The position numbers were made by a program, and so were the translations under genes. Below are positions 15,811 to 23,951 of a stretch of DNA of 39,113 nucleotides, piece after piece. The notes below the pieces were generated by a model that did no database searches, was not told the DNA's origin, and saw only the letters and a program-made list of their open reading frames with translations. Origin of the DNA: Saprospiraceae bacterium (GTDB lineage Bacteria; Bacteroidota; Bacteroidia; Chitinophagales; Saprospiraceae); the NCBI GenBank assembly GCA_020631135.1, contig JAHDHU010000009.1, forward strand, positions 1 through 39,113. Direction: 5' to 3'. How positions within the stretch are numbered: position 1 is the stretch's first letter; every line of letters starts with the position of its first letter.

Positions 15811-17292
15811 ATGGACTTACTTCAAGTTTTGACGGAAGAATGGGTGATGCGAGGAATCATTGCCTCTTCTCTCGTAGGGATTACCTGTGGAATAATCGGC
15901 TGTTTTATTGTACTTCGAAACATGTCCATGATCGGTGATGGACTGGCGCACGCTATTCTTCCCGGAGTATTTGTGGCTTTTCTGGTATTGGGATACAGTA
16001 CAATTGGATTTTTTATTGGTTCTGTAATCGCGGGATTAATTACCGCTTTTGGAATCACCTGGATCCAACATAAAGTAAATACAAAGAATGATGCTGCTAT
16101 AGGAATCATATTTACCGCCATGTTTTCTCTTGGAGTTATTGGTATTTCATATTTGAATAATGAACAGGGTGTTCATATTGACCTTAAAGACTTTTTGTTT
16201 GGAACTACACTTGGTGTTTCAAACGAAGATATCTGGCTCTCTTTGGGTATTTGTGTTTACACCATCCTCAGTGTAATAATATTTTACCGCTATCTCTTTA
16301 TTACTACCTTCCAACCCACCATTGCAACCACAATGGGTATTTCAGTAAAAAACATGCATTATTTTTTAATGCTAATGCTTTCCTTTGCCGTAGTCGCTTC
16401 TTTGCGGACGGTAGGTTTGATTTTGGTAGTTGCGATGTTGGTTACACCTCCGTCCACCGCACTATTGTTAAGCAACAAATTAAAAAGAGTCATTTTATTA
16501 TCTGCCTTACTCGGCTTGTTTACAGCAATGTCTGGTTTTATATTAGCGATTGTCCTTAATGCTCCACCGGGACCATTAATGGCTGTGGTGGCAACATCAA
16601 TTTATTTATTGACAGTTGTTTTTTCCCCTAATAAAGGCCTGCTTTTCAAATTTATCAATAAAAGAATTCAACTCAATAAAATAGAAAGAGAAGACATTAT
16701 CAGACAGAGCATCAGGTACCCTAAGGGAACTAAAATTAGTTTTAAAGAATTAACTGACCGTTTAGGTTTTACAACTTCCAAGCTAAATAGACATATCAAA
16801 GCACTTAGCGAAGATGGACTTATTCTTGCTCAAAACGATGGACTTCAATTAAGCATCAAAGGTTTAGAAAAAGGAGATGCTCTTGTGAGAGCCCATCGAC
16901 TTTGGGAGTCTTATCAAGTTAATAAAATGGGACTCAAAGAAGGCCAAATTCACGAAGAGGCCGATCGTTTAGAGCATTTTCTAACCGACGAAATGCTAGA
17001 TGAAGTAGATGAAAAACTTGGGTTCCCTACCTCCGATCCCCACGGCAGTCCTATACCGCAGAAAAAAGCAAAACCTATAAATCCGCTACTAAAACTTAGA
17101 CCAAAAGATTTAGCTATAATCTCTAAAGATCAAATTAGCGATTGGGTTGAGTCGGAGTTGTGGGAACTAGGTTTATTACCTGAAAATCCGATATCGGTTG
17201 TTTCGATTGGCACGGACCATGTCACGATAAAAAAAGGGAAGTCTGAAATAAAAATTCCTGCAGATTTGGCCAGCCAAATCAATGTCCATTAA
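15811..17292 (+). CDS. Metal ABC transporter permease fused to DtxR/MntR-type repressor and FeoA-like domain
   Basis: 493 residues from ATG 15811; a TTG two codons upstream is less likely. Residues 1-275 form a ZnuB/MntB/TroC-type ABC-3 permease with about eight membrane helices and the conserved MSMIGDGLAHAILPGVFVAF and LRTVGLILVVAMLVTPPSTA stretches. Residues 290-355 are a winged helix (DRLGFTTSKLNRHIKALSEDGLI is the recognition region). Residues 356-415 are the DtxR metal-binding/dimerisation domain. The ligand ladder is present: D295 (MntR D8), H362 and E366 (DtxR H79, E83), H381 (H98), D385 (C102 or MntR E99), E388 and H389 (E105, H106). Residues 428-493 resemble the FeoA/SH3-like tail. 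Transporter and regulator in one chain recall chlamydial YtgCR, whose repressor part is released by cleavage. No ATPase or binding-protein gene is adjacent. Confidence 0.92.
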   Translation: MDLLQVLTEEWVMRGIIASSLVGITCGIIGCFIVLRNMSMIGDGLAHAILPGVFVAFLVLGYSTIGFFIGSVIAGLITAFGITWIQHKVNTKNDAAIGIIFTAMFSLGVIGISYLNNEQGVHIDLKDFLFGTTLGVSNEDIWLSLGICVYTILSVIIFYRYLFITTFQPTIATTMGISVKNMHYFLMLMLSFAVVASLRTVGLILVVAMLVTPPSTALLLSNKLKRVILLSALLGLFTAMSGFILAIVLNAPPGPLMAVVATSIYLLTVVFSPNKGLLFKFINKRIQLNKIEREDIIRQSIRYPKGTKISFKELTDRLGFTTSKLNRHIKALSEDGLILAQNDGLQLSIKGLEKGDALVRAHRLWESYQVNKMGLKEGQIHEEADRLEHFLTDEMLDEVDEKLGFPTSDPHGSPIPQKKAKPINPLLKLRPKDLAIISKDQISDWVESELWELGLLPENPISVVSIGTDHVTIKKGKSEIKIPADLASQINVH

Positions 17293-18701
17293 AGAGTTTT
17301 TAGATACTCAATCAAATCACTTCTTTGATCTTCTTCTAAATGATCTCCAAAATAATGTCCATAGTTTCCATAGCCTGGTAAAGTAGTATCATAAGTAAAG
17401 ACATCATTTTTTGAGTCTTCGGTAGTATATTTTAATCCCAATTTTAAATGATCATAATTATCCCTAGATCCAGAAACTCTCCAATAACTTGGACGTTGCG
17501 CGCTATTTAATAGATCTTCCAAAGTGGGTACCGATCCGTTATGCAAATAAGGTGCAGTAGCCCAGACACCATCCAAAGGTTGCGCTATATATCCATTACC
17601 CGGCACAATTTGAGCATTGGCATTATCCACACCAAACCAAGAAGTGTTAAACCAATTTTCGAATTCATCATAAGCATAATTGGATAGAGCCAATAAACTA
17701 TCCGTTTGAATAAGTTCATGATCTACTAAAACAGTTTTATAACTCGGTGTGGATCCGTAGGTTCCATGACAAGTACTACAATTTATTTCGAACAAAGCTT
17801 CGCCTCGCAGTGCTTTTTCTGTATTAATGGATCCAGGATACGGTGGTGCCTCGAGAGAAAGAATAAAGTCTTTGACATTTACAAATTCATTATCTATCTG
17901 ACGAGCCTCAGTCGTATCTTCTAAAGTTAAAATACTCGAGGCCATCATCATTTTAGCAAAATCTCCTCTTCCTATACCTGTAGAAAACATGGCAGTTTTC
18001 TTTTTTAACAACCACCATGCAGGTACATCTGCTGGCACCACTTCAGAAGGAATTGGAATACCTGGATCATCGCGCCATTTTAAATCATCCTTATCTCTAT
18101 ACGCCGCTAAAACTACTGCCAATTTATCCGCAGGGTTGGCACCGATGGATTCTGTTAACAAATAAGAACTGGTGGCTCGGACCGCTCGTCCAAAAGGAAA
18201 ATAAGCATCCCATTCTGGCGACGGATTTCCGAAATTTGTTTCAACCAAGGCATCTAAAAAGTCACTTGCTAAACCTTGATCATTTGTGAAATTGGCCAAA
18301 GTATTTCCCAGACCCAAAACAAATTGATTATCCACATAACCACCGTGGCACTGAAAACAATTTGGTGCAACGATCTCAGTGCCGTTAGGATGATATAAAG
18401 AGGTATACTCAAAATAAATATCTTCGTTTATTCCGTTCCGGTCTAAGACATTTTGGGGATTGGTAGTCAATGCCAAGCTGTTGTCAAAAACACTGCGCGG
18501 AACACCACTTTTGATATAATCACCGGTCAACAAATATTCTTTTCCCGCCGAGGGGTTTCCAGATCTTTGTAGTGACGACGGAATCTCAACCAAATATTCA
18601 CCTACATTAGATGGTATTCCCGAGATCAATTCTGGTTCTCTATCGCAAGCAACAAAGCACAAAAGGCAAACTATAAATATTAAACAATATTTAGATCTCA
18701 T
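17289..18701 (-). CDS. Diheme c-type cytochrome lipoprotein (cytochrome peroxidase/RoxA-like)
   Basis: 470 residues with lipoprotein signal MRSKYCLIFIVCLLCFVAC (Cys19). Two covalent heme sites are visible: C115-F-Q-C-H119 and C308-S-T-C-H312. The segment PAWWLLKKKTAMFSTGIGRGDFAKMMM (228-254) and WATAPYLHNGSVPTLEDLL (380-398, with candidate ligand H387) are the hallmarks of the RoxA/diheme peroxidase-like superfamily. It should be a periplasmic or outer-membrane-anchored redox protein; the substrate is open (peroxide, or a dioxygenase-type reaction). The stop codon overlaps that of the convergent permease-repressor gene in the palindrome TTAA, so no terminator separates the two. Confidence 0.85.
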   Translation of the reverse strand: MRSKYCLIFIVCLLCFVACDREPELISGIPSNVGEYLVEIPSSLQRSGNPSAGKEYLLTGDYIKSGVPRSVFDNSLALTTNPQNVLDRNGINEDIYFEYTSLYHPNGTEIVAPNCFQCHGGYVDNQFVLGLGNTLANFTNDQGLASDFLDALVETNFGNPSPEWDAYFPFGRAVRATSSYLLTESIGANPADKLAVVLAAYRDKDDLKWRDDPGIPIPSEVVPADVPAWWLLKKKTAMFSTGIGRGDFAKMMMASSILTLEDTTEARQIDNEFVNVKDFILSLEAPPYPGSINTEKALRGEALFEINCSTCHGTYGSTPSYKTVLVDHELIQTDSLLALSNYAYDEFENWFNTSWFGVDNANAQIVPGNGYIAQPLDGVWATAPYLHNGSVPTLEDLLNSAQRPSYWRVSGSRDNYDHLKLGLKYTTEDSKNDVFTYDTTLPGYGNYGHYFGDHLEEDQRSDLIEYLKTL

Positions 18702-18749
18702 TATCTAAATATAAATAAACTTAAAGAGGCAATCCCCTATATTTATTAT

Positions 18750-19058
18750 ATGAAGAAAAAGTACAAACTAACAGGATGTGCGAGACTCGTTATTTTTCTA
18801 TTGATTTTTTTACCAATAGTTTACATTGGTGTAAGCATATATCATGGTAACAATCCTTTAGAAAAAATTGAGAACTTGTTCTCTTCAAGTGATCAAAAAG
18901 AACCTATTATATCGAAAGAAAGGTTTGGCGTTAAAGATGCTGAAGATCTTAAAAATGAATTAGATGGTAAAAACGATCAAATTGAAGAGTTAAAGAATCA
19001 AATCAAAAAACTAGAAAGAGAATTGGAAAAACTCAAAGCACAAAGTCATGATCATTAG
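18750..19058 (+). CDS. Small membrane-anchored coiled-coil protein
   Basis: 102 residues. A basic N-terminus (MKKKYKLTG) and one membrane helix (about 12-30, ARLVIFLLIFLPIVYIGVSIY) are followed by a linker. The C-terminal 45 residues are a strong coiled coil (EDLKNELDGKNDQIEELKNQIKKLERELEKL) ending in SHDH. Topology is probably N-in with the coiled coil outside the cytoplasmic membrane, a layout shared with FtsL/DivIC-like and septum proteins, but there is no specific match. The last 11 nt overlap the acetyltransferase start. Function unknown. Confidence 0.75.
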   Translation: MKKKYKLTGCARLVIFLLIFLPIVYIGVSIYHGNNPLEKIENLFSSSDQKEPIISKERFGVKDAEDLKNELDGKNDQIEELKNQIKKLERELEKLKAQSHDH

Positions 19059-19488
19059 ACGTGCTCAAGTGGAAGATTTAGATCAGCTGTCTTCACTCTT
19101 TGATGCTTATCGTATTTTTTATAAGCAAGAATCTGACTTAAGTGCTGCCAAACAATTTTTACACGAACGATTTCAAAATAAGGACAGCGTAATATTTTTG
19201 GCAATTGATGGTCAAAAAGAATCCGTAGGTTTTATACAATTATTCGATTCTTTTACCTCAGTAGGAATGTCAAAAATTTGGTTACTTAATGACCTTTTTG
19301 TTAATCCAAAGTCGAGAACCAAAGGAGTCGCCGAAGCCTTAATGAATGCAGCTAAATCACATGCAATCGCCACAAATCGGCCCAAAATTATCTTGGAAAC
19401 TGGTTTTGACAACGTCAAAGCCCAAATGCTTTATCAAAAATTGAATTATCAAAAGTCTTCTAGTTTTATCTATGAATTGAACATTTAA
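19048..19488 (+). CDS. GNAT family N-acetyltransferase
   Basis: 146 residues of a compact GNAT fold. Strand 1 is MIIRRAQVEDLDQL, and the acetyl-CoA loop is KSRTKGVAEALMNAA (motif A; the usual R/Q-x-x-G-x-G/A is R-T-K-G-V-A). Motif B is KIILETGFDNVKAQMLYQKLNYQK. The substrate is unknown. It overlaps the upstream coiled-coil gene by 11 nt and so is translated with it. Confidence 0.9.
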   Translation: MIIRRAQVEDLDQLSSLFDAYRIFYKQESDLSAAKQFLHERFQNKDSVIFLAIDGQKESVGFIQLFDSFTSVGMSKIWLLNDLFVNPKSRTKGVAEALMNAAKSHAIATNRPKIILETGFDNVKAQMLYQKLNYQKSSSFIYELNI

Positions 19489-19579
19489 AGGGTGTTTCCA
19501 GTTGAATTTTGGGATTTGTCGCAGAAAGTATAAGAATGCTAATTTTAATCATGTCTCTTTTTAAATAAAATTTCGTCCT

Positions 19580-19587
19580 TATTTTTG
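19580..19587 (+). promoter_or_regulatory. Putative -7 box TATTTTTG
   Basis: An exact TAnnTTTG match, 19 nt before the start at 19607, giving a short conventional leader that contains the A/C-rich stretch ACCACCACCA rather than a Shine-Dalgarno sequence. No -33 TTG was found at the expected distance. Confidence 0.45.
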
Positions 19588-19606
19588 TAGAATTATACCA
19601 CCACCA

Positions 19607-21370
19607 ATGAGAAAACTATTGTTTACCCTAAGCCTATTGTTTGGATTTCTATCCAACGGTTTGACACAAGACTGCTGCGATGTAGATACCAAGTTAGTCA
19701 TCTGTTACACAGCACAAGCAGATCACTGTTTGCCGGCCGTATGTACCTATACTTATGATGGGGATTTTATGGAAGGCCTTCGATTAAAGCTAAATAACCC
19801 AGCTAATTTTGGTCCCAACGGGATTGCCCAATGCGAAGTTGAACCAAAAGAATTAGGTTTAGTTTCTACTGTTCAAGAAATAAATAATCTTCAATGCGAT
19901 ATTATCCTAGTTGGATCATTCTACATCGACCTTAACACAATTACATCGACTACCCTAGACCCAAGCCTCCTAAATGCAGTCATAGAATGGTCTAAAGAAT
20001 GTGATGAAAATTTGGTGATTGCTTCACAAGGAGAAACTTCTGCTTGGGGTTATGGTCTTTTAAACATGATGGACAATCCAAATACTGCTGGATCTGTCAC
20101 AGAACCGAATATTTTTAACGGTGTATTTGGTTCACTAACAAATTTCAATCAAGGTGGAGCTTTTCAAGCAAATTTTAATCAAATACCTCCTACTGGGGCT
20201 ACTATACTTGCTGAAAGCAATTCCGGTTTACCTACCATTGTTTTAGACAATGCCACTAATGATATTTTATTGGCAGATGTAGGTATGATTTGTAACGGTC
20301 CGGGAGATGTGACGGTAAATCCCAACATCGTTTCTGACAATGATATTTTGGCCTGCAATTTATTTGCTCTTGGATGCGAAATTGCTGGCATGGAATCGTT
20401 TACTGAAATCGATGCATTTATTTGTGAAGACGAAAGTTATACCCTACCCGATGGGATTATAGTCGACCAAGAAGGTGAATACCAAAGCAATCTTTTAAGT
20501 TCCAATGATTGTGACTCTATCATCGTAACTACAGTTATGTTTTCCATTCCACAACCGAGTAACTTTGAATATGTTGGATGTGATCAAGATGGTTTCGAAG
20601 TGATCATTGGTAACAATACTTATAACCAGGACAATCCGAGCGGAGTTGAAATTGTACCAAATATTTACGGTTGTGATTCTACTGTAAATATTGCCCTTAC
20701 TTTTAACGAACATACTAATGGTGTTTTTGATACAACAATTTGTATCCAAGATCAATTTGACTATCTAGATGTCAACTTTAACCGAACCATTGACACCACC
20801 TTAGTGCGAACCAATGTCAATGGATGCGACTCATTTATAAATGTTTTGGTTTCCGAATTTGATTTTCCAAACATTGCGATCGACAGTGTGTTGGAAATCA
20901 CAAACAACATCCCATATACTTTTAACAATACAATACCTCTAGGATATAACATTAGCTGGTCTCCTGAGAGTGGATTAAGCTGTACCGACTGTCCTAATCC
21001 AGTATTAAATAATTCTGAAAATATACCGACTTATACCTTGAGCATTGAATCTGATGGAGGTTGTATCAGTAATTTTGACGTTAATGTTGGTTATATCTGT
21101 ACTCCATACATCCCGAATATTTTTAATCCCGAATCTGATTTTGGTAACGATCGCTTTGGTGCGTTTACACCATGCGAACTTCAAGATTTTAGTATCTCAG
21201 TTTTTGATCGCTGGGGTACACTAGTTTTTAGCAGCGAGGATCAAAGTATACTATGGGATGGAAGACTCAACAAGAATTTTGTTGTGCCCGGAGTCTATGT
21301 TTATTTATGTGAATACTCCAATTTTGGATTGCCCGAACAGGAGGTGGGACAGCTTACAATCACTCGCTAG
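19607..21370 (+). CDS. Secreted protein with T9SS type B sorting domain
   Basis: 587 residues: signal peptide MRKLLFTLSLLFGFLSNGLTQ, an N-terminal domain (about 30-260), a cysteine-containing repeat section (about 265-410) and a C-terminal gliding-motility-type (type B) sorting domain (about 500-587). The sorting domain shows its hallmarks PYIPNIFNPESD, NDRF, SISVFDRWGTLVFSS, WDGR and VPGVYVYLCEY. The middle section has repeats of the form C...(E)SYTLPDG...CDSIIVTTV and CDSTVNI / CDSFINV, the usual C-D-S ladder of Bacteroidota surface proteins. The N-terminal domain contains CDIILVGSFYIDLN and LVIASQGETSAWGYGL, which read like an alpha/beta (ThuA/amidotransferase-like) fold; that is tentative. 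It should cross the outer membrane by type IX secretion and stay on the surface or be released. Confidence 0.88.
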   Translation: MRKLLFTLSLLFGFLSNGLTQDCCDVDTKLVICYTAQADHCLPAVCTYTYDGDFMEGLRLKLNNPANFGPNGIAQCEVEPKELGLVSTVQEINNLQCDIILVGSFYIDLNTITSTTLDPSLLNAVIEWSKECDENLVIASQGETSAWGYGLLNMMDNPNTAGSVTEPNIFNGVFGSLTNFNQGGAFQANFNQIPPTGATILAESNSGLPTIVLDNATNDILLADVGMICNGPGDVTVNPNIVSDNDILACNLFALGCEIAGMESFTEIDAFICEDESYTLPDGIIVDQEGEYQSNLLSSNDCDSIIVTTVMFSIPQPSNFEYVGCDQDGFEVIIGNNTYNQDNPSGVEIVPNIYGCDSTVNIALTFNEHTNGVFDTTICIQDQFDYLDVNFNRTIDTTLVRTNVNGCDSFINVLVSEFDFPNIAIDSVLEITNNIPYTFNNTIPLGYNISWSPESGLSCTDCPNPVLNNSENIPTYTLSIESDGGCISNFDVNVGYICTPYIPNIFNPESDFGNDRFGAFTPCELQDFSISVFDRWGTLVFSSEDQSILWDGRLNKNFVVPGVYVYLCEYSNFGLPEQEVGQLTITR

Positions 21371-22380
21371 TTTACCAATTCAAAGTTTTCTATTTTTAAA
21401 ATGTCTTTGCTAAACTTGAGCATCTCGTTTAATACCAACTCTGTATTGGCATTAAACAATTTTGATCCAATAACATGGTTTTGACATGTTGGACATTCTA
21501 TAAATTTCTTTGATGTTGTAGCTGTGGAAATTTGACTAAAAAATTCACGCATACGCGGAACGGAAACCACTTGATCCTGAATTTCTTCATTTTGATAAAA
21601 AGCTATGACCAATGTTGGTTGATCTATCCTACGAAAAGTTTCTTCTTTCATCGTTTGTACGATCAAACTTTTTAGGGCTATGATGCCATCGTTGTGATAT
21701 TTCCAATTCCAATATTTTTTTTGCTCTTCACTGTAATGACTGATTTCGTTATACTCTCCTCCTTGCATAAACGTCATCATCTTTTCACCCCATGGTTTTA
21801 GTATCAAATCACTTCGCTTGTCAAAAACATCAATATTAGGTGAGAGCAATATCTGAGCATATATTTCTTTATCATAAGCCGATAAAAAAGTACTATAGGT
21901 TCCTCCTGTAGACGTAGATACTACTATGAGTTTATTTCCCAGTTCTTTCGCAACCGCAATTGCTTCTTTGGCCGAATTAAGCAAGTCCTTTGGTGTTATG
22001 TCTTTGAAGGTATCAAAGCTTTCTCTACCGCTGTCCACCAATCTTGGAATATATAAATTGGCGCCAATCGCATTCGCGAATGCGATATGGACATCTTCGC
22101 CTTCAACACCGCAAGCAGAAAACCCATGCAAATACAAAACGACGTATTCAGTTTTTTGATTGGGTAAGTCATCCTTCCAATATAGCCTCCCTTCATTCCC
22201 TGGTTTTAAATCTAGAATCTGTGCATCTTTTGCTTTAATGTATTCCTCGACATTGTCAATGGTCGCCGGAGAAGAAATAAAAGAAGCATCAACTGTTTCA
22301 AAACTAGCCTTTGGTCCGAGCAAATATAAGAGGGCCAATAGCATGAGGAGGGTAAACAATATTTTAAATAGCTTTTTCAT
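21367..22380 (-). CDS. Membrane-anchored alpha/beta hydrolase
   Basis: 337 residues from ATG 22380; a GTG seven codons upstream is possible. A single N-terminal hydrophobic helix (about 3-22) is either a signal anchor or an uncleaved signal. The hydrolase core shows the oxyanion motif LYLHGFSACG (82-91), the nucleophile elbow VVSTSTGGT (S157; the usual G-x-S-x-G starts with Ser here) and a late histidine in CPTCQNHVIGS that would complete the triad. It is a serine esterase/lipase-type enzyme of unknown substrate facing the periplasm. It carries the 20-bp palindrome at 22067-22086 within the AFANAIGAN codons, and its stop codon overlaps that of the convergent T9SS gene in CTAG. Confidence 0.87.
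   Translation of the reverse strand: MKKLFKILFTLLMLLALLYLLGPKASFETVDASFISSPATIDNVEEYIKAKDAQILDLKPGNEGRLYWKDDLPNQKTEYVVLYLHGFSACGVEGEDVHIAFANAIGANLYIPRLVDSGRESFDTFKDITPKDLLNSAKEAIAVAKELGNKLIVVSTSTGGTYSTFLSAYDKEIYAQILLSPNIDVFDKRSDLILKPWGEKMMTFMQGGEYNEISHYSEEQKKYWNWKYHNDGIIALKSLIVQTMKEETFRRIDQPTLVIAFYQNEEIQDQVVSVPRMREFFSQISTATTSKKFIECPTCQNHVIGSKLFNANTELVLNEMLKFSKDILKIENFELVN
22067..22086. repeat. 20-bp perfect palindrome, copy B of GCATTCGCGAATGC repeat
   Basis: ATCGCATTCGCGAATGCGAT equals its own reverse complement over 20 bp. It lies inside the hydrolase gene. Its inner 16 bp (CGCATTCGCGAATGCG) recur exactly at 3635-3650 in an unrelated gene. Confidence 0.9.
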
Positions 22381-22472
22381 GTAGTATGTTAAATCATCCA
22401 CAAATATCGACTTTATATAATCTTTTATGGAGATATATCCTTGGGTAAATGCGATATTTGGAGTTCCCTAAA

Positions 22473-23426
22473 ATGAACAAAATGAAAAAGGTCTTAGCAA
22501 ACGATGGCATTCACGAAAGTGGTAAAAAAATGCTTGAAGAAGCCGGTTTTTCCGTTGATACTGATAAAATACCACAAGAAGAATTAGTCAATCGACTTAA
22601 TGAATACGATGCGATATGTGTTAGAAGTGCAACAAAAGTTAGACAAGAACTTTTGGATGTCTGTCCTAATTTAAAGGTGATTGCACGAGGAGGTGTCGGA
22701 CTTGACAACATCGATGTAGATTACGCAAAATCTATTGGAAAAGCAGTTTACAATACACCTGCGGCTTCGTCTCGGTCAGTAGCAGAATTGGCCTTTGCTC
22801 ATATTTTTTCCGTTGCGCGATTTGTTTACAAGAGTAACCGGAATATGCCACAAGACGGTGATTCTGAGTTTAAGAACTTAAAAAAATCATTCTCAAAAGG
22901 ATTTGAACTAAAAGGAAAGAAACTAGGGATTATTGGTTTTGGACGTATAGGTCAAGAAACTGCAAAAATTGCTTGCGGCTTAGGCATGGACGTATTGGCG
23001 GTGGATCCTTTTGTAAAGCAAACAGAAATAACATTAAATATACAGGGACAAGATCTAAACATTCCAATCACGACAGTTTCAATGGAATCTATGTTATCCA
23101 ATGCAGATATTATTAGCCTGCACATTCCATCCGTAGGAAAGGCAGTATTAGGTCAAGCAGAATTCGATTTAATGAAAGAAGGAATGATTTTAATCAATTG
23201 TGCCAGAGGTGGTACAGTCGATGAAAATGCTTTAATCGAAGCTCTAAACTCTGGAAAAGTTTCGGCAGCAGGACTTGATGTTTTCGAAAATGAACCCACT
23301 CCGAGAAAAGATATTTTAGAGCATCCCAATGTTTCCTTAACACCTCACATAGGTGCTTCGACTGGAGAAGCTCAAGAAAATATTGGTTTAGAATTGGCTA
23401 CACAAATCATAGCTTATTTTAAATAG
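22473..23426 (+). CDS. serA: D-3-phosphoglycerate dehydrogenase-like 2-hydroxyacid dehydrogenase
   Basis: 317 residues from ATG 22473. An ATG at 22449 and another at 22482 are also in frame; family members begin at or near MKKVLANDGI, which favours the later two. The NAD-binding loop is LGIIGFGRIGQETA. The catalytic Arg is in INCARGGTVDE, the Glu in LDVFENEP, and the His in TPHIGASTGEAQ. There is no C-terminal ACT domain, as in the short PGDHs common in Bacteroidota. The likely role is oxidation of 3-phosphoglycerate in serine synthesis; other 2-hydroxyacid substrates cannot be excluded. The acetyltransferase gene follows after 3 nt. Confidence 0.88.
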   Translation: MNKMKKVLANDGIHESGKKMLEEAGFSVDTDKIPQEELVNRLNEYDAICVRSATKVRQELLDVCPNLKVIARGGVGLDNIDVDYAKSIGKAVYNTPAASSRSVAELAFAHIFSVARFVYKSNRNMPQDGDSEFKNLKKSFSKGFELKGKKLGIIGFGRIGQETAKIACGLGMDVLAVDPFVKQTEITLNIQGQDLNIPITTVSMESMLSNADIISLHIPSVGKAVLGQAEFDLMKEGMILINCARGGTVDENALIEALNSGKVSAAGLDVFENEPTPRKDILEHPNVSLTPHIGASTGEAQENIGLELATQIIAYFK

Positions 23427-23429
23427 CCT

Positions 23430-23951
23430 ATGAGTTATTCTTCCGAAACTGAACGTTTTTATCTTCGACCCTTTCAGCTCAGTGACAAAGAAGATTTATT
23501 CGAATTGGATTCTGACTCAGAAGTACACAAGTACCTTGGAAACAATCCTGTCACAGAAATTAATCAAGTGATCGTTTATATTGAAGATGTGTTAAAGCAA
23601 TATCAAGATTCTGGCCTAGGACGATGGATAATCGAAGACAAATCCACTGGCGAAGCTTTAGGATGGTGTGGAATCAAGTTGGAAAAAAATCTCAGATCAT
23701 TCGAATATTATGACCTTGGATATCGAATAAAACGAAAGCATTGGAGAAAAGGTATCGCTACAGAAACAGCCAAAGAAGCTTTGCGATACGGTTTTCAAGA
23801 ACTCAAACTAAAAAAAATAGCCGCTGCTGCTGACGCTTTAAATGAAGGGAGCAATAAGATTTTGAGTTCTTTAGGTATGAAACGAGGGGCAAATTTCGTT
23901 TTCGATGGCACCTTGTGTCATTGGTATGAAATAAAAAACGATGACTATTAA
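23430..23951 (+). CDS. GNAT family N-acetyltransferase (RimJ/RimL type)
   Basis: 173 residues of the RimJ/RimL-like GNAT type: TERFYLRPFQLSDKEDLFELDSD at the N-terminus, GWCGIKLE in the middle, and acetyl-CoA loop KHWRKGIATETAKEAL (R-K-G-I-A). The late part KKIAAAADALNEGSNKILSSLGMKR matches motif B. The substrate could be a ribosomal-protein or other N-terminus, or a small molecule; unknown. It is the intact relative of the frameshifted acetyltransferase at 34743-35246 (shared GWCG...DLGYR/DLGFR...KGIATE/QGFATE). Three bases separate it from the dehydrogenase gene. Confidence 0.9.
   Translation: MSYSSETERFYLRPFQLSDKEDLFELDSDSEVHKYLGNNPVTEINQVIVYIEDVLKQYQDSGLGRWIIEDKSTGEALGWCGIKLEKNLRSFEYYDLGYRIKRKHWRKGIATETAKEALRYGFQELKLKKIAAAADALNEGSNKILSSLGMKRGANFVFDGTLCHWYEIKNDDY

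Noticed and set aside
22449-22472. Earlier ATG (22449) for the phosphoglycerate dehydrogenase
   Set aside because: It adds residues not found at the start of family members, and a -7-like box (GATATTTG, 22453-22460) lies downstream of it, which suggests transcription starts later.
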